NCBI RefSeq assembly: GCF_015277775.1
Contig: NZ_CP063849.1
Span: 4,216,001-4,280,000 of the forward strand
Source of the DNA: Paludibaculum fermentans
GTDB taxonomy: Bacteria > Acidobacteriota > Terriglobia > Bryobacterales > Bryobacteraceae
Direction: 5' to 3'
DNA length: 64,000 nucleotides
In this document: positions 52,399 through 61,445 of the stretch, piece by piece
How positions within the stretch are numbered: the first letter of the stretch is position 1
Layout of the letters: each line of letters starts with the position of its first letter
The notes under the pieces: generated by a model
Databases searched by the model: none
Told to the model about the DNA's origin: nothing
What the model saw: only the letters and a program-made list of their open reading frames with translations
Position numbers and translations under genes: made by a program

Positions 52399-52628
52399 AG
52401 ATAACGGGTCCTTTAAAGCAGGAGGGGCTCGGGCCGGTAGTACTGCCTGTACCGTGTATCGGACAAACAGATCGTTTTCTATACAGTTAATAACGATTCA
52501 TTAATATCAGGGTATCTTGACTAGAATCAATAGTTTGCACGTTCGAGAGGGTAGAGCCGGCAGGGCCGGTGAATTTCAGCAGTTGGAGGGTCGAGTGATG
52601 AAGGCGTGCAGGGCACTAAGATGATTCC
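52399..52628. promoter_or_regulatory. Divergent promoter region (phosphoesterase / DinB)
   Basis: The central 90 bases (about 52460-52545) are strikingly AT-rich for this genome. Read leftward, TTAACTGTATAGAAAACG near 52475-52495 gives a plausible -10 box. Two CTGT-beginning heptads (CTGTATA and CTGTTTG) lie 9 bases apart, reminiscent of a Pho box but with the wrong spacing. The ribosome site of the phosphoesterase gene (AAAGGACC) follows. Confidence 0.5.
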
Positions 52629-53153
52629 ATGAGCGCTGATTTTCTGGATGAGTGCCTGGCGGTTTTGTCGCGGACTCCGAAGACGCTGGATGCGCTGCTG
52701 CGTGGTTTGCCAGTGGCTTGGACGGAGGCGACAGAGGGTGCGGGCACGTGGAGTCCGTACATTGTCATGGGTCACCTGATTCATTGCGAAAAGACGGACT
52801 GGATGCCCCGGGCGATGATGATCCTCGAGCATGGTCCGGCGCGGCCGTTTGAGCCTCTCGACCGCGAGGCCCAGTTGAAGGCACCGCAGGGCCGTCCATT
52901 GGATGACTTGCTGGATGAGTTCGGCGAGCTGCGGCTCGGGAATGTGGACCGGCTGCGGGCACTGGCCCTGCAACCGGCGCAACTGGCCCTGGTGGGTACG
53001 CATCCGGCGTTCGGGCCCGTGACGCTGCGGCAGTTGCTGGCGACCTGGACCGCTCACGATATGGCGCATCTGCTGCAGGTGAGCAGGGTGATGGCGCGGC
53101 GGCTCAAGTCGGATGTCGGGCCGTGGGCGGAGTATCTCTCGGTGATGAAGTAA
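52629..53153 (+). CDS. DinB/YfiT-like metal-binding helical protein
   Basis: 174 residues, the usual length. DinB-type four-helix bundle with the metal histidines in MGHLIHCEKTDW (His near 49/52) and TWTAHDMAHLLQV (His near 140/144). Members bind Zn or Ni. Some are thiol transferases (bacillithiol, mycothiol), and many have unknown roles. It is soluble. It is divergent from the phosphoesterase gene and is followed after 80 bases by two small membrane-protein genes. Confidence 0.85.
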   Translation: MSADFLDECLAVLSRTPKTLDALLRGLPVAWTEATEGAGTWSPYIVMGHLIHCEKTDWMPRAMMILEHGPARPFEPLDREAQLKAPQGRPLDDLLDEFGELRLGNVDRLRALALQPAQLALVGTHPAFGPVTLRQLLATWTAHDMAHLLQVSRVMARRLKSDVGPWAEYLSVMK

Positions 53154-53198
53154 CGGGCGGACGAATGGCCGAACAGGTTGCGAAGGGTTTGTTTTGTC

Positions 53199-53227
53199 TT
53201 GACCCGGGCGGCTGTAGCGCGTACTAT
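53199..53227 (+). promoter_or_regulatory. Promoter for a leaderless message
   Basis: TTGACC (53199-53204), 17 bases, TACTAT (53222-53227). The next ATG (53234) is 7 bases after the -10 box, just where transcription should begin, and there is no ribosome site. This is the clearest leaderless geometry in the window. Confidence 0.72.
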
Positions 53228-53233
53228 TCCGCG

Positions 53234-53437
53234 ATGACCCTAAAAAGTGCCGCGGTCTTTGCGTTGATCGGAATGGCCCTGGCCAGCTTTCTGGCGGCGG
53301 CCGTGTTTCTCCGCGACCTCTCCGGGATGATTGGAGGAGCTGTGGCGGAAGTGGAATTTGTGAAGTCGAGCATCCTGCTGCTGGCGGCTTTGAGTTTGAC
53401 GGTTTTCTTTTTTGTGTTTCACCGGGCGCAGAGGTGA
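53234..53437 (+). CDS. Small membrane protein, 67 residues
   Basis: Starts MTLKSAAVFALIGMALASF at the ATG at 53234. A longer frame is open upstream but is GC-rich noise and would ignore the promoter. Two transmembrane helices (about 5-27 and 44-62) are separated by an acidic loop (RDLSGMIGGAVAEVEF), and a short basic tail ends HRAQR. No family recognised. It is followed by another small membrane-protein gene after 80 bases. Confidence 0.7.
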   Translation: MTLKSAAVFALIGMALASFLAAAVFLRDLSGMIGGAVAEVEFVKSSILLLAALSLTVFFFVFHRAQR

Positions 53438-53516
53438 GCGACCGCTTTTGGCGTGAGGGGCAGGCTATGATTGGAGTAGTTGTGACGGGCTTGTGGTGTC
53501 CGGTAGGAGACTCAAT

Positions 53517-53792
53517 ATGCCTTGCCTTCTGCTCATCGTCGTCCTTGCGTTTCCGCGGATCACTCTCGCGTTGATGTTCTTCTTCTCGACCTACCTGGAA
53601 CGCCCGTTCCACGGGGGCGTGCTGCTGCCGATTCTCGGCTTCTTTTTCCTGCCGCTGACCACGATCGTCTATGCCTGGGAGGTCAACAGTAAAATGCCGA
53701 CCGAAGGCATCAACCTGCTTTGGCTGCTGCTGGCAGTGATTATCGATCTGGGCGGACTGGGCGGTGGAGCGCGACGGCGTTCGAAGAATTAG
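53517..53792 (+). CDS. Small membrane protein, 91 residues
   Basis: Starts MPCLLLIVVLAFPRITLAL at the ATG at 53517, with a strong ribosome site (AGGAGA) 8 bases before it. Three hydrophobic segments are seen: about 1-28, 36-55 and 67-85 (LLWLLLAVIIDLGGLGGGA). A conserved-looking FHGGVLLPILGFFFLPLTTI and a basic C-terminus (RRRSKN) set the topology. Proteins of this kind (short, YXXH-like, with a Gly-rich end) occur widely with unknown function. Confidence 0.75.
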   Translation: MPCLLLIVVLAFPRITLALMFFFSTYLERPFHGGVLLPILGFFFLPLTTIVYAWEVNSKMPTEGINLLWLLLAVIIDLGGLGGGARRRSKN

Positions 53793-54263
53793 TCCTGGCG
53801 GAGTGCGGCGGGCCGGACGCTAAGAGGCCGCGTGCGCCCACACCCATCACAATAGAGTCACCGCAAGGAAGTCCTTGGGGGTATTCGCCGAAGCGGATGC
53901 GTGCCCCTGCGGCGGCCATCCAGACCTCGGCCGCGACGCCCGCCTTCCGTCGCGAAAAATGACACTCGATTCGCTCCAAACACTCAGCAGGAAGAGCCCA
54001 AGGCGTTGCGCTTCGAGAGCGAGGCTGAGGCCGATCCGGTTGGCCCGGTCGGCGGCCAGGCCGCGCAGCTTTCAACCTGAGTGAATTCGATGTGTCATCT
54101 CCTTAAAGTTCTCGACACTACACCCCGATAAATGAATGAGCGGGTGTATGTCTGCAGGAGTAGTTGGTCAAGATCGTGATGGGAGCGGGGCTGCAAGAGA
54201 AGCGGCATCCACCTTGCGGCTAACGCGGCACGGGCAGACGGTGGTTTGTCCAGGGATGGAGCC
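53793..54263. other. Intergenic stretch before the TonB-receptor operon
   Basis: 470 bases with no convincing gene. One leftward frame of 111 codons (53740-54075) has odd composition and no ribosome site. The last 160 bases (about 54095-54180) become AT-richer (CTTAAAGTTCTCGACACTAC, GATAAATGAATGAG) and should contain the operon promoter, but no box pair is convincing. Confidence 0.5.
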
Positions 54264-56348
54264 ATGACTTCCGCCGCTTCGAAGTACCTGATGACGGCAG
54301 GGCTGCTGATGTGCGCCGGGCTGTCGGCCCAACCGGCGGGACAGGAAGCAGGAACCGCGCCTCCCAGGCGTGCGGAGGCGGAGCCGCCGGAGTCGGTGCT
54401 GTTTGAGAAGATGCCGGTCGTGGAGGCCGCGTCGCTGCATGCGCAGACCCTGCAGCAGGCTCCCGGCAATGTAAGCATCATTACACGCGAGGACATTCAC
54501 CGGTATGGATACCGGACGCTGGGCGAGGCGATCTCCAGCGCGACGGGATTCTATGTGAGCTACGACCGGGTTTACCGGTATGTGGGCGTACGCGGATTCT
54601 CGCTGCCAGGCGACTACAACACGCGTTTCCTGGTGATGCTCAACGGTCACTACATGACCGAGAACATCTACGGGTCGAACGGATTCTTTGGACAGGACTT
54701 CAGCCTGGACCTGGACCTGGTGGAGCGGATTGAGATTATCCGTGGCCCGTCGTCAGTCCTGTATGGCAGCAACGGGATGTTCGCGACGATCAATGTGGTG
54801 ACACGTGCCGCGAACGACTCAGAACCCAGGGTGAGCGTGGAGGTGGGCAGCTTCGGGGAGAAGAAAGTCATTGTCTCCACTTCGACCGAGCTTGGCCACG
54901 GGGCGAAGGCGCTGATCTCAGGCTCCGTGTTCAACAATTCGGGGCAGGATCTGTACTTCCCGGCTTCTGACAGGCCCGAAAGCAACCACGGACGCGGTGT
55001 GTCGACAGATGGAGAGAGGGGCTACCACCTGTTTGCGAATGTCACGTGGGGCGACTGGACGTTTACGGGGCTGGCCGCGTCGAGGGAGAAACTGGTTCCC
55101 ACGGGCTGGTATGGCACGTTGTTCAACGACAGGGGGAACAAGGTCGCCGACTCGCGGGGGTTCGCGGAGGCGGCCTATGTGCATGATGTCGGTTCGAACG
55201 GCAGTGTCCGGTGGCGGGTGTACTACGACCGGTATGGGTTCGATGGCCGCTACGACAATGCTGACGGATCAGCGATCGTGGACAGCCGGGATGTGGCGCG
55301 GGGCGACTGGATGGGCTCGCGGCTTTCTTACCGTTTCAACGAATCGAGCACGAGTGCGCTCACGGTAGGGGGGGAGGTGCAGTGGGACCTTCGTTCGCTG
55401 CAGGAGAACTTCGACATCCTGCCGGCGCCGTGGCTGCGTCTGCGCGCGAACGTGCTGGACCGGTCGTATGGAGTCTTCGTCCAGCAGGAATGGAGCATTA
55501 CCAGCCGGCTGCAGGCAAATATCGGATTGCGGGGTGATGACGCCAGATCGACGAGCGGCTTCCTCTCACCGCGCGTGGCCTTTACGTTCCAGCAATCGGC
55601 CCTGACTACGTTCAAGTTCCTGTATGGCAGGGCATTCCGGAGTCCGAGTACATACGAGCGGGACTACGCCGATGGTGTTTTCAACCTGGGCAATGCGAGG
55701 CTTTCGCCCGAGAATATCAACACGTGGGAAGTGGGGGCTGAACATCGATTCGGCAGCAGGCTGAGCCTGGCTGCGAGCGGATACTACAGCCGGGTGGCGG
55801 ATCTGATCACAGCCGTGAATGTTGAGACGGACGTGCAGCAGTTTCGGAATGTCGCCAGGAATCGATCCACAGGGGTGGATATTGACCTGAAGGCGCATAC
55901 GTACGCGGATACGGAGATTTCGGCAGGCGTGTCCTTCCAACAAGTCAGGAACAGTGCCCTGCCCTATCAGGTGAACTCACCGGCCGCGATTGCGAAGATG
56001 AGGTTCTACGCGCCGGTGGCGCGGCACCGAGCGGGCGTGGCTGCCGGGTTGAGCTATCTCAGTCCGCGCAAGACGATTCTCGGCGACACGGTGCGCCAGG
56101 TGCTGCTGGCCGACCTGACGGTGAGTTCGAGCCGGACTTATCACGGCGTGGAGTTTTCCGGCGGTATCCGGAATTTATTCAACCAGAAGTACCCGGATCC
56201 GGTTGGATTGGAGCATGGAACCGACCGGCTGGCACAGAATGGCATCTCGTTCTTCCTCAAGTTGACCTGGCAGGGAGCGGAACTGGGGGCCGCCGGGGTC
56301 TCTTCCGGGAGAAGCAAACCGGGGACCGGAGGCGCCGCGGGGCGATGA
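54264..56348 (+). CDS. TonB-dependent receptor, first gene of a sensing operon
   Basis: 694 residues from the ATG at 54264, with GGAGCC before it and signal peptide YLMTAGLLMCAGLSAQ. The plug (APGNVSIITREDIHRYGYRTLGEAISSATG, GVRGFSLPGDYNTRFLVMLNG, RIEIIRGPSSVLYGSNGMFATINVV) is followed by a barrel to about residue 665. The last 25 residues after the barrel ([20 protein letters not shown]) are an unusual Gly-rich tail past the normal terminal Phe. Plug and barrel resemble BtuB/CirA-type receptors, but the ligand is unknown. Its stop overlaps the start of the binding-protein gene, so the three genes are translated together. Confidence 0.9.
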   Translation: MTSAASKYLMTAGLLMCAGLSAQPAGQEAGTAPPRRAEAEPPESVLFEKMPVVEAASLHAQTLQQAPGNVSIITREDIHRYGYRTLGEAISSATGFYVSYDRVYRYVGVRGFSLPGDYNTRFLVMLNGHYMTENIYGSNGFFGQDFSLDLDLVERIEIIRGPSSVLYGSNGMFATINVVTRAANDSEPRVSVEVGSFGEKKVIVSTSTELGHGAKALISGSVFNNSGQDLYFPASDRPESNHGRGVSTDGERGYHLFANVTWGDWTFTGLAASREKLVPTGWYGTLFNDRGNKVADSRGFAEAAYVHDVGSNGSVRWRVYYDRYGFDGRYDNADGSAIVDSRDVARGDWMGSRLSYRFNESSTSALTVGGEVQWDLRSLQENFDILPAPWLRLRANVLDRSYGVFVQQEWSITSRLQANIGLRGDDARSTSGFLSPRVAFTFQQSALTTFKFLYGRAFRSPSTYERDYADGVFNLGNARLSPENINTWEVGAEHRFGSRLSLAASGYYSRVADLITAVNVETDVQQFRNVARNRSTGVDIDLKAHTYADTEISAGVSFQQVRNSALPYQVNSPAAIAKMRFYAPVARHRAGVAAGLSYLSPRKTILGDTVRQVLLADLTVSSSRTYHGVEFSGGIRNLFNQKYPDPVGLEHGTDRLAQNGISFFLKLTWQGAELGAAGVSSGRSKPGTGGAAGR

Positions 56349-57304
56349 CGACGCCATGCCAACTGAATCTCGTGCTGTGGTTTGCGGCCGTAGCCGCAAC
56401 CTGGCATTCCGCTCCACCGCCGGTTCCGATCCAGAAGCGAGTGCTGGTACTCACATCGGCGCGAGGGGAGGCCTATGGCGCCGCATTGTCGGGTTTGCGC
56501 AGTTCCCTGGCTGGTTACGCGGGAGAAGTCGAGGTGGTTGAACTGACGGAATCGTCAATCGGCACGGGCGTGCAGGACAGAGTTGACCGGGCACATCCGG
56601 ACGCAGTGATTGCGTTCGGGACGAAGGCCCTGAGTGCAGCGGCGGCACTGCCGCAGCACTTCCCGATTGTGGCGACGATGATGTTCCGATCGGAATCGGC
56701 GGCGGATCTTGCTGGGCCGCAAAGCCGCCACGGCCAGCACGCTTCAGTGTCGCTGGACCTGCCACTCACGGACCTGCTGACACACCTGAAGCGGCTGCTG
56801 CCCTCGAGAACGAGGGCGGGGATGATTCGAAACCCAAGCCGGCCAGGGCCCGGCACGGCCGCCTTGCGCGCGGAAGCGAAGCACGCGGGGTTCACGCTGG
56901 TGATCAGGGACTGCGACAGAACCGACGACCTGTTGCGGACGTTCCTATCGTTCCGGGACGAAGTGGATTTTGTGTGGTGTCCACCGGAGAGCACGCTGTT
57001 CAATGGTTCCACCATCAAACCGTTGGTTTTGGCTTCGATCCGGAGCGGTCTACCGATTGTGGGCTTCTCGGAGAACTTCGTGCGCGCGGGCGCGGCGGTG
57101 GGCGTATACCCCGACTATGAAGACGTCGGTCGGCAGACCGGAGAGGTTACCCGGCTGCTGCTGGAGCGCAACAACGATCAGGCACTTGCGGTGTCACCGA
57201 GGCTGTGGCGTGTGGCCCTGAATGGCCGGGTGGCCCAGATGCTGGGCCTGCACTACGCCGAAAGCAGCGGCCATGATGACAACCGGTTCCAGGTGCTGCG
57301 ATGA
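56345..57304 (+). CDS. ABC-type substrate-binding protein (ABC_sub_bind family)
   Basis: 319 residues. It starts in an ATGA overlap with the receptor gene and ends in an ATGA overlap with the kinase gene. After an N-terminal hydrophobic stretch ([15 protein letters not shown]) it has the two-lobe periplasmic-binding fold of PF04392 ([85 protein letters not shown]). No permease or ATPase gene is present, so it is unlikely to feed transport. Its position between a receptor and a kinase suggests it presents the ligand to the kinase. Confidence 0.88.
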   Translation: MTTPCQLNLVLWFAAVAATWHSAPPPVPIQKRVLVLTSARGEAYGAALSGLRSSLAGYAGEVEVVELTESSIGTGVQDRVDRAHPDAVIAFGTKALSAAAALPQHFPIVATMMFRSESAADLAGPQSRHGQHASVSLDLPLTDLLTHLKRLLPSRTRAGMIRNPSRPGPGTAALRAEAKHAGFTLVIRDCDRTDDLLRTFLSFRDEVDFVWCPPESTLFNGSTIKPLVLASIRSGLPIVGFSENFVRAGAAVGVYPDYEDVGRQTGEVTRLLLERNNDQALAVSPRLWRVALNGRVAQMLGLHYAESSGHDDNRFQVLR

Positions 57305-59790
57305 GACTATTCGGAGTTGGGCAGAACGGGCGCAGGAGAAGCCTGCAGTTCGATATCTTCCTCTCGAACTTCTGGCTGGTAGCACTCGCCGTGAGCGGCC
57401 TGACGGCCTTTCTGGTCCACACCGGATCAGTGGAGTTGAAAAGCCAATTGGGGCTGCGCGCAGACTCGATTGCGGGGCTCGCCGCGAGCCAGGTGGAATA
57501 CCCACTTCTGGTGGGCAACACACAGGAACTGCAGCGGGTCGTGCAATCGGTGATTGGGAGCCAGGATGTGCTCTACGCGATTGTGTCCGATCCGAAAGGC
57601 GCGCCCCTGGCGAGTGCGTCGGCACGAGGTTTTCTGACAAAAAACATCCCGGAGGACGCGGCTGGGAATCCCAGGACCGGCGCGAGCCAGAGGGAATTGA
57701 GCGCAGGGGACAGAGCAGGGATCCTGGAGGTGCGGGCACAGGTGGCCAGCCGGTCGGACATTGGGTTGATGGACTGGACGAGCGCGGACGCCCCGGTGAC
57801 AGCGCTGGGTTCGATCCGAATCGGATTCTCCACTGAATCGCAGGCGGCCACATCGCGTCGAACCATAGGCGCCGCGCTGATTGCGGCCCTGCTGGCGCAG
57901 TTGCTGCTCTATCCCATTCAGTTTGTGCGCTTGAGGAGGGCACTGGCGCCGCTGGGCCAATTGAGGCAGGTGACGCAACTGGTGGCGAAGGGCGACCTCA
58001 CCAGGAGAGCATCCGTCGCGCGGATGGATGAGGTGGGTGAACTCGCTGCCGCGTTCAACGAGATGGTCGACCAGGTGCGGTCGCGGCAGGAGTTGCAGGA
58101 GCTGTTGCACCAGGCACAGGAAGCGAACCGGATGAAGAGCGAATTCCTGGCCAACATGAGCCACGAGATCCGGACTCCGATGAACGGCATCATGGGCATG
58201 ACAGAACTGGCGCTGACGACAGAGCTGACAGGCGAGCAGCGGGACTACCTTGAGACGGTGTCCCACTCGGCCGATTCGCTGTTGCGAGTGATCAACGACA
58301 TCCTGGATTTCTCGAAGATTGAGGCGGGCAAGATGGACCTGGATCCGCGGCCCTTCTCCTTGCGTGAGCTGGTGAGCAGTACGTTGCGCGCATTGGCAGT
58401 GCGGGCGGAGGAGAAGGGGCTGGAACTCCTCTGCGATTTTCGGGATGACGCGGAAGACAGCCTGATTGGCGACGCGGACCGGTTGCGGCAGGTGATTCTC
58501 AACCTGACCGGAAACGCGATCAAATTCACTGAGCGCGGCGAAGTGTTGCTGGAAGCAGACACCGCCCCATCGTACGGCGATAGCGTGGAGGTGCATTTCC
58601 GTATCAGGGACACCGGAATCGGTATCCCGAAGGAAAAGCAGGCTTATATCTTCGAATCATTCACGCAGGTGGATGCCTCGACCACGCGCAACTATGGCGG
58701 AACCGGACTTGGGCTGGCTATCTCGTCGCGGCTGGCGCGGTTGATGGGCGGCCGGATCTGGTTGGAGAGCGAGCCAGGAAAGGGCAGTACGTTCCACTTT
58801 GTGACCCGGTGCACATACGGCCCGCGCAAGGCGGAGGAGAATCCGGCGCAACCGATGCCCCATCTGCATGGAATACGAGTGCTCATCGCGGACGACAATG
58901 GGACACAGCTGCGGATTCTCGAGCACATGCTGGCGCGGTGGGGCGCGTGCACGTGTTCGGCGCAGACGGCTGAGCGAGCCCTGGAACTGGCGCGTGCCCA
59001 AGCGGGGCGAAAGGAGCCATTCCAATTGCTGCTGGCAGACGGCCGCATGCCTGGTGTTGGCGGGTTTGAACTCGTGAGCCGGGTGAGGAAAGAGACTGGG
59101 GAGAGAGTCTCCGCGATCCTGATGATCAGCCCCACCCACTTGGCCGAGGATGTACAACTATGCAGGCGCCTGGGAGAGGCGCAGCACGTGCCCAAGCCGG
59201 TTTTCCCGAATTCGCTGCGGACCGCGATCCTGCAGGCCCTCAGCGCGGAGCAGGCGGAGCGTTCCGCGCCGGCAGAGAAACTGCCAGCCAACGCGACGGC
59301 GATCAATGGAACCCTGCGGGGCTTGTCGGTGCTTGTGGCGGAGGATAACCGGGTGAATCAGCGGTTGGCCGTCGCCCTACTGGACAAGGCTGGCTGTGAG
59401 GTTTCCGTGGCTTCCAATGGGCGCGAAGTTCTGGAGCAGCTGAGCCGGGCCCGATTCGACGTGATCGTGATGGACGTGCAAATGCCCGAGTTGGACGGGT
59501 ATGGCGCGACGGCGGCCATCCGGAAACTGGAAGAGGGGACAGGCCGGCACATCCCTATTCTGGCGGCGACGGCATTTGCAATGACGTCCGACCAGGCGCG
59601 ATGTCTGGAGGCGGGGATGGACGGATATGTGGCCAAGCCTTTCCGTCAGGCTTCGTTGTATGACGCGATCGAGCAGGTGCTGAAACACGCTCCTGCCCCA
59701 CCGCGGCGCGGTTCCGCCGCATTGGTCGTGCCGGGCGACCCGCCGGTTTCGCTGAACGAGGCGGGTCCCGCTCCTAAGACGATTCCATAG
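57301..59790 (+). CDS. Hybrid histidine kinase with HAMP and two receiver domains
   Basis: 829 residues. A transmembrane helix (about 22-45) is followed by a periplasmic CHASE8-like sensor (about 46-180), a second helix (about 188-208) and HAMP (about 210-262). The phosphoacceptor is in [12 protein letters not shown] (His288), the HATPase has [23 protein letters not shown] and [13 protein letters not shown]. Two receivers follow: one near 522-640 (LIADDNGTQ, Asp580 in [10 protein letters not shown], Lys in VPKPVF) and one near 665-780 ([10 protein letters not shown], Asp725 in [11 protein letters not shown], Lys in VAKPF). Both receivers look intact. No Hpt domain or output gene is in the operon, so the phosphate must pass to a protein encoded elsewhere. 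Confidence 0.93.
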   Translation: MRLFGVGQNGRRRSLQFDIFLSNFWLVALAVSGLTAFLVHTGSVELKSQLGLRADSIAGLAASQVEYPLLVGNTQELQRVVQSVIGSQDVLYAIVSDPKGAPLASASARGFLTKNIPEDAAGNPRTGASQRELSAGDRAGILEVRAQVASRSDIGLMDWTSADAPVTALGSIRIGFSTESQAATSRRTIGAALIAALLAQLLLYPIQFVRLRRALAPLGQLRQVTQLVAKGDLTRRASVARMDEVGELAAAFNEMVDQVRSRQELQELLHQAQEANRMKSEFLANMSHEIRTPMNGIMGMTELALTTELTGEQRDYLETVSHSADSLLRVINDILDFSKIEAGKMDLDPRPFSLRELVSSTLRALAVRAEEKGLELLCDFRDDAEDSLIGDADRLRQVILNLTGNAIKFTERGEVLLEADTAPSYGDSVEVHFRIRDTGIGIPKEKQAYIFESFTQVDASTTRNYGGTGLGLAISSRLARLMGGRIWLESEPGKGSTFHFVTRCTYGPRKAEENPAQPMPHLHGIRVLIADDNGTQLRILEHMLARWGACTCSAQTAERALELARAQAGRKEPFQLLLADGRMPGVGGFELVSRVRKETGERVSAILMISPTHLAEDVQLCRRLGEAQHVPKPVFPNSLRTAILQALSAEQAERSAPAEKLPANATAINGTLRGLSVLVAEDNRVNQRLAVALLDKAGCEVSVASNGREVLEQLSRARFDVIVMDVQMPELDGYGATAAIRKLEEGTGRHIPILAATAFAMTSDQARCLEAGMDGYVAKPFRQASLYDAIEQVLKHAPAPPRRGSAALVVPGDPPVSLNEAGPAPKTIP

Positions 59791-59854
59791 GCGCCCGGAC
59801 GGCCACGACGGCGATCAGACCGGGCCTCGCAACTTCGCAGGGTTGAGCGACGGG

Positions 59855-60526
59855 CTACGGCAGATTTCCGGTTGTCACTTCCACGGGCACACTAATGGGG
59901 CCGTTCGCCGTGGAGTCCGCCGACACAAAAAGAAGCCCACTGCGCTGCAGCGGCGACGTGGCGGCGAGGCGGATACGAACCTCGAACTTGCGCGGGTCTG
60001 AGGTGGGCTCGACGGACAACCAATCCCGGTCTTCGCCGCGAACCTGGACGCGGGGCGCGACGGGCGCATCCTCGCTCCAGACAGTGAGGACTTTCTTCGC
60101 TTCGAGGGGAACCCCGGCTTTGGAGGAGAAGGCGAGGCGTCCGGGGCCTACAGCGAGGCGCGGTTGCCCGGGTGACTGGGCAAACTCAAAGTCCCGGTCT
60201 CCCAAGTGGAGGCCCACCGTGCGAGCAGCGGGTGTACGATTCTGTGCGGCGTGATAGCGCATGACGTAGGGGGCTCCGGTGGTGCCGGGCGGCACGATGG
60301 AGACGCTCACCCAGGAAAGAGCGTAGTTTTGATCGAACTTACAGCCTTTGCCATCGGAGACCAGAGGCAGCTCAGTGGTCCCGCCATCGGCGGAGATGTG
60401 GAGGCGAGAGTCCGGGGCGGAAACCCGGCAGGGTTCCTGGTTCGCCAGGCACGGCGCCGCCAGCAGCGCGAGGGCAAGGGCGGACGGGGCAAAACAGGAC
60501 CGCGATATTTCCAGCTGATACTTCAT
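59855..60526 (-). CDS. Exported BACON-like protein of unknown function
   Basis: 223 residues. A signal peptide (APSALALALLAAPCLA) is followed by two beta-sandwich-like halves: CKFDQNYALSWVSVSIVPPG with QNRTPAARTVGLHLGD, then GVPLEAKKVLTVWSEDAPV with DWLSVEPTSDPRKFEVRIRL and RSGLLFVSADSTANGP. The W-L/V-S-V-x-P pattern is typical of BACON domains, which bind carbohydrates or mucins at the cell surface. Convergent with the kinase operon. The 239 bases upstream contain an AT-rich patch near 60570-60605 but no recognised gene. Confidence 0.75.
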   Translation of the reverse strand: MKYQLEISRSCFAPSALALALLAAPCLANQEPCRVSAPDSRLHISADGGTTELPLVSDGKGCKFDQNYALSWVSVSIVPPGTTGAPYVMRYHAAQNRTPAARTVGLHLGDRDFEFAQSPGQPRLAVGPGRLAFSSKAGVPLEAKKVLTVWSEDAPVAPRVQVRGEDRDWLSVEPTSDPRKFEVRIRLAATSPLQRSGLLFVSADSTANGPISVPVEVTTGNLP

Positions 60527-60765
60527 AGATTCGACACTTTACCAGCGCCGCCGACGCGAAAAGATTTGGCGCGTAATTCTCGATTAATTGTATCAAGCGC
60601 GGCAATTGAGAGCCGGAAGAGAATCCCCTGCCCATCCAGGACACCGGGCAAGAGGGCAAAGGCGACGGATTTGAAGACAAGGTTGCCGTTGATGGCCCGG
60701 GCGCTGCCCTTTGGGGCCTGCACGAAGTACGGCCGGCCCGCGTGGCAAATCGTAGTGAGCGGGCA

Positions 60766-61425
60766 TCATTTCTGCTGCCGGCGGGCGCGCGCTTCCGCGA
60801 CCATCTGCAAGAAACGGCGGGTCAGTTCCGCGATCCATTGCGCGTTGCGGCACTCGACGGCTTCGCGCGGCATCAGGTTCCCTCCGATGCCGAGGGCGGT
60901 GGCTCCGGCGAGGATGTAGTCCCCGGCTGTCTGCTGGTTCACTCCGCCGGAAGCGATGAGTGGAACGAGGGGGAGGGGCGCAGTCAAGGCCCGCAGGTAA
61001 GCGGGCCCGCCGGCCAGGGAACAGGGGAAGACCTTGACGAAATCGGCGCCGGCCTTCCAGGCGGAGATGACCTCGGTAGGCGTCAGGGCTCCGGGCATGG
61101 CGACGACCTGATTGCGGAGCGCGAATTCGAGCGTATCCAGTTCCAGGCCGGTGCTGGTGAGGAAAGCGGCTCCGGCGTCGAGACATCGACGGGCGAGACC
61201 GGCATCGACGACGGTACCGGCTCCGACGACGAGGCCAGGGTTGTCACGGACGATGCGGGTGAGCAGCGGGAGGGCTCCGGGTATCGTCATGGTGAGTTCC
61301 ACAATGCCGATGCCGGCATGGGAGACGGCCTCGATGGCAAACAGAGCATCGTCTGCTGCCGGCGTGCGAATGGCCGGTATGATGCCCGTCTGTATGATGC
61401 GCGCCTTGACTTCCTCTTTATTCAT
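60766..61425 (-). CDS. eda: KDPG/KHG aldolase (2-dehydro-3-deoxy-phosphogluconate aldolase)
   Basis: 219 residues, the family length. The general base Glu43 is in VELTMT, the Schiff-base Lys131 in DFVKVFP, and the phosphate-binding turn in IASGGVNQQTAGDYI. VVGAGTVVDAGLARRCLDAGAAFLTSTGLE is close to the standard core, although the usual SP after the strand reads ST here. It cleaves KDPG to pyruvate and glyceraldehyde-3-phosphate (Entner-Doudoroff) or acts on related keto-acids. The stop of the upstream CzcA-type pump gene is 20 bases away on the same strand. No functional link between the two is evident. Confidence 0.9.
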   Translation of the reverse strand: MNKEEVKARIIQTGIIPAIRTPAADDALFAIEAVSHAGIGIVELTMTIPGALPLLTRIVRDNPGLVVGAGTVVDAGLARRCLDAGAAFLTSTGLELDTLEFALRNQVVAMPGALTPTEVISAWKAGADFVKVFPCSLAGGPAYLRALTAPLPLVPLIASGGVNQQTAGDYILAGATALGIGGNLMPREAVECRNAQWIAELTRRFLQMVAEARARRQQK

Positions 61426-61445
61426 GGCAGTGTTCTCGCTTTCGT

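Noticed and set aside
52465-52500. Pho box upstream of the phosphoesterase
   Set aside because: Two CTGT-beginning heptads are present but 9 rather than 4 bases apart. Listed only as a weak hint.
53740-54075. 111-codon leftward frame between the small membrane protein and TonB operon
   Set aside because: No ribosome site, odd composition, overlaps a supported gene end. Could be a remnant but nothing identifies it.
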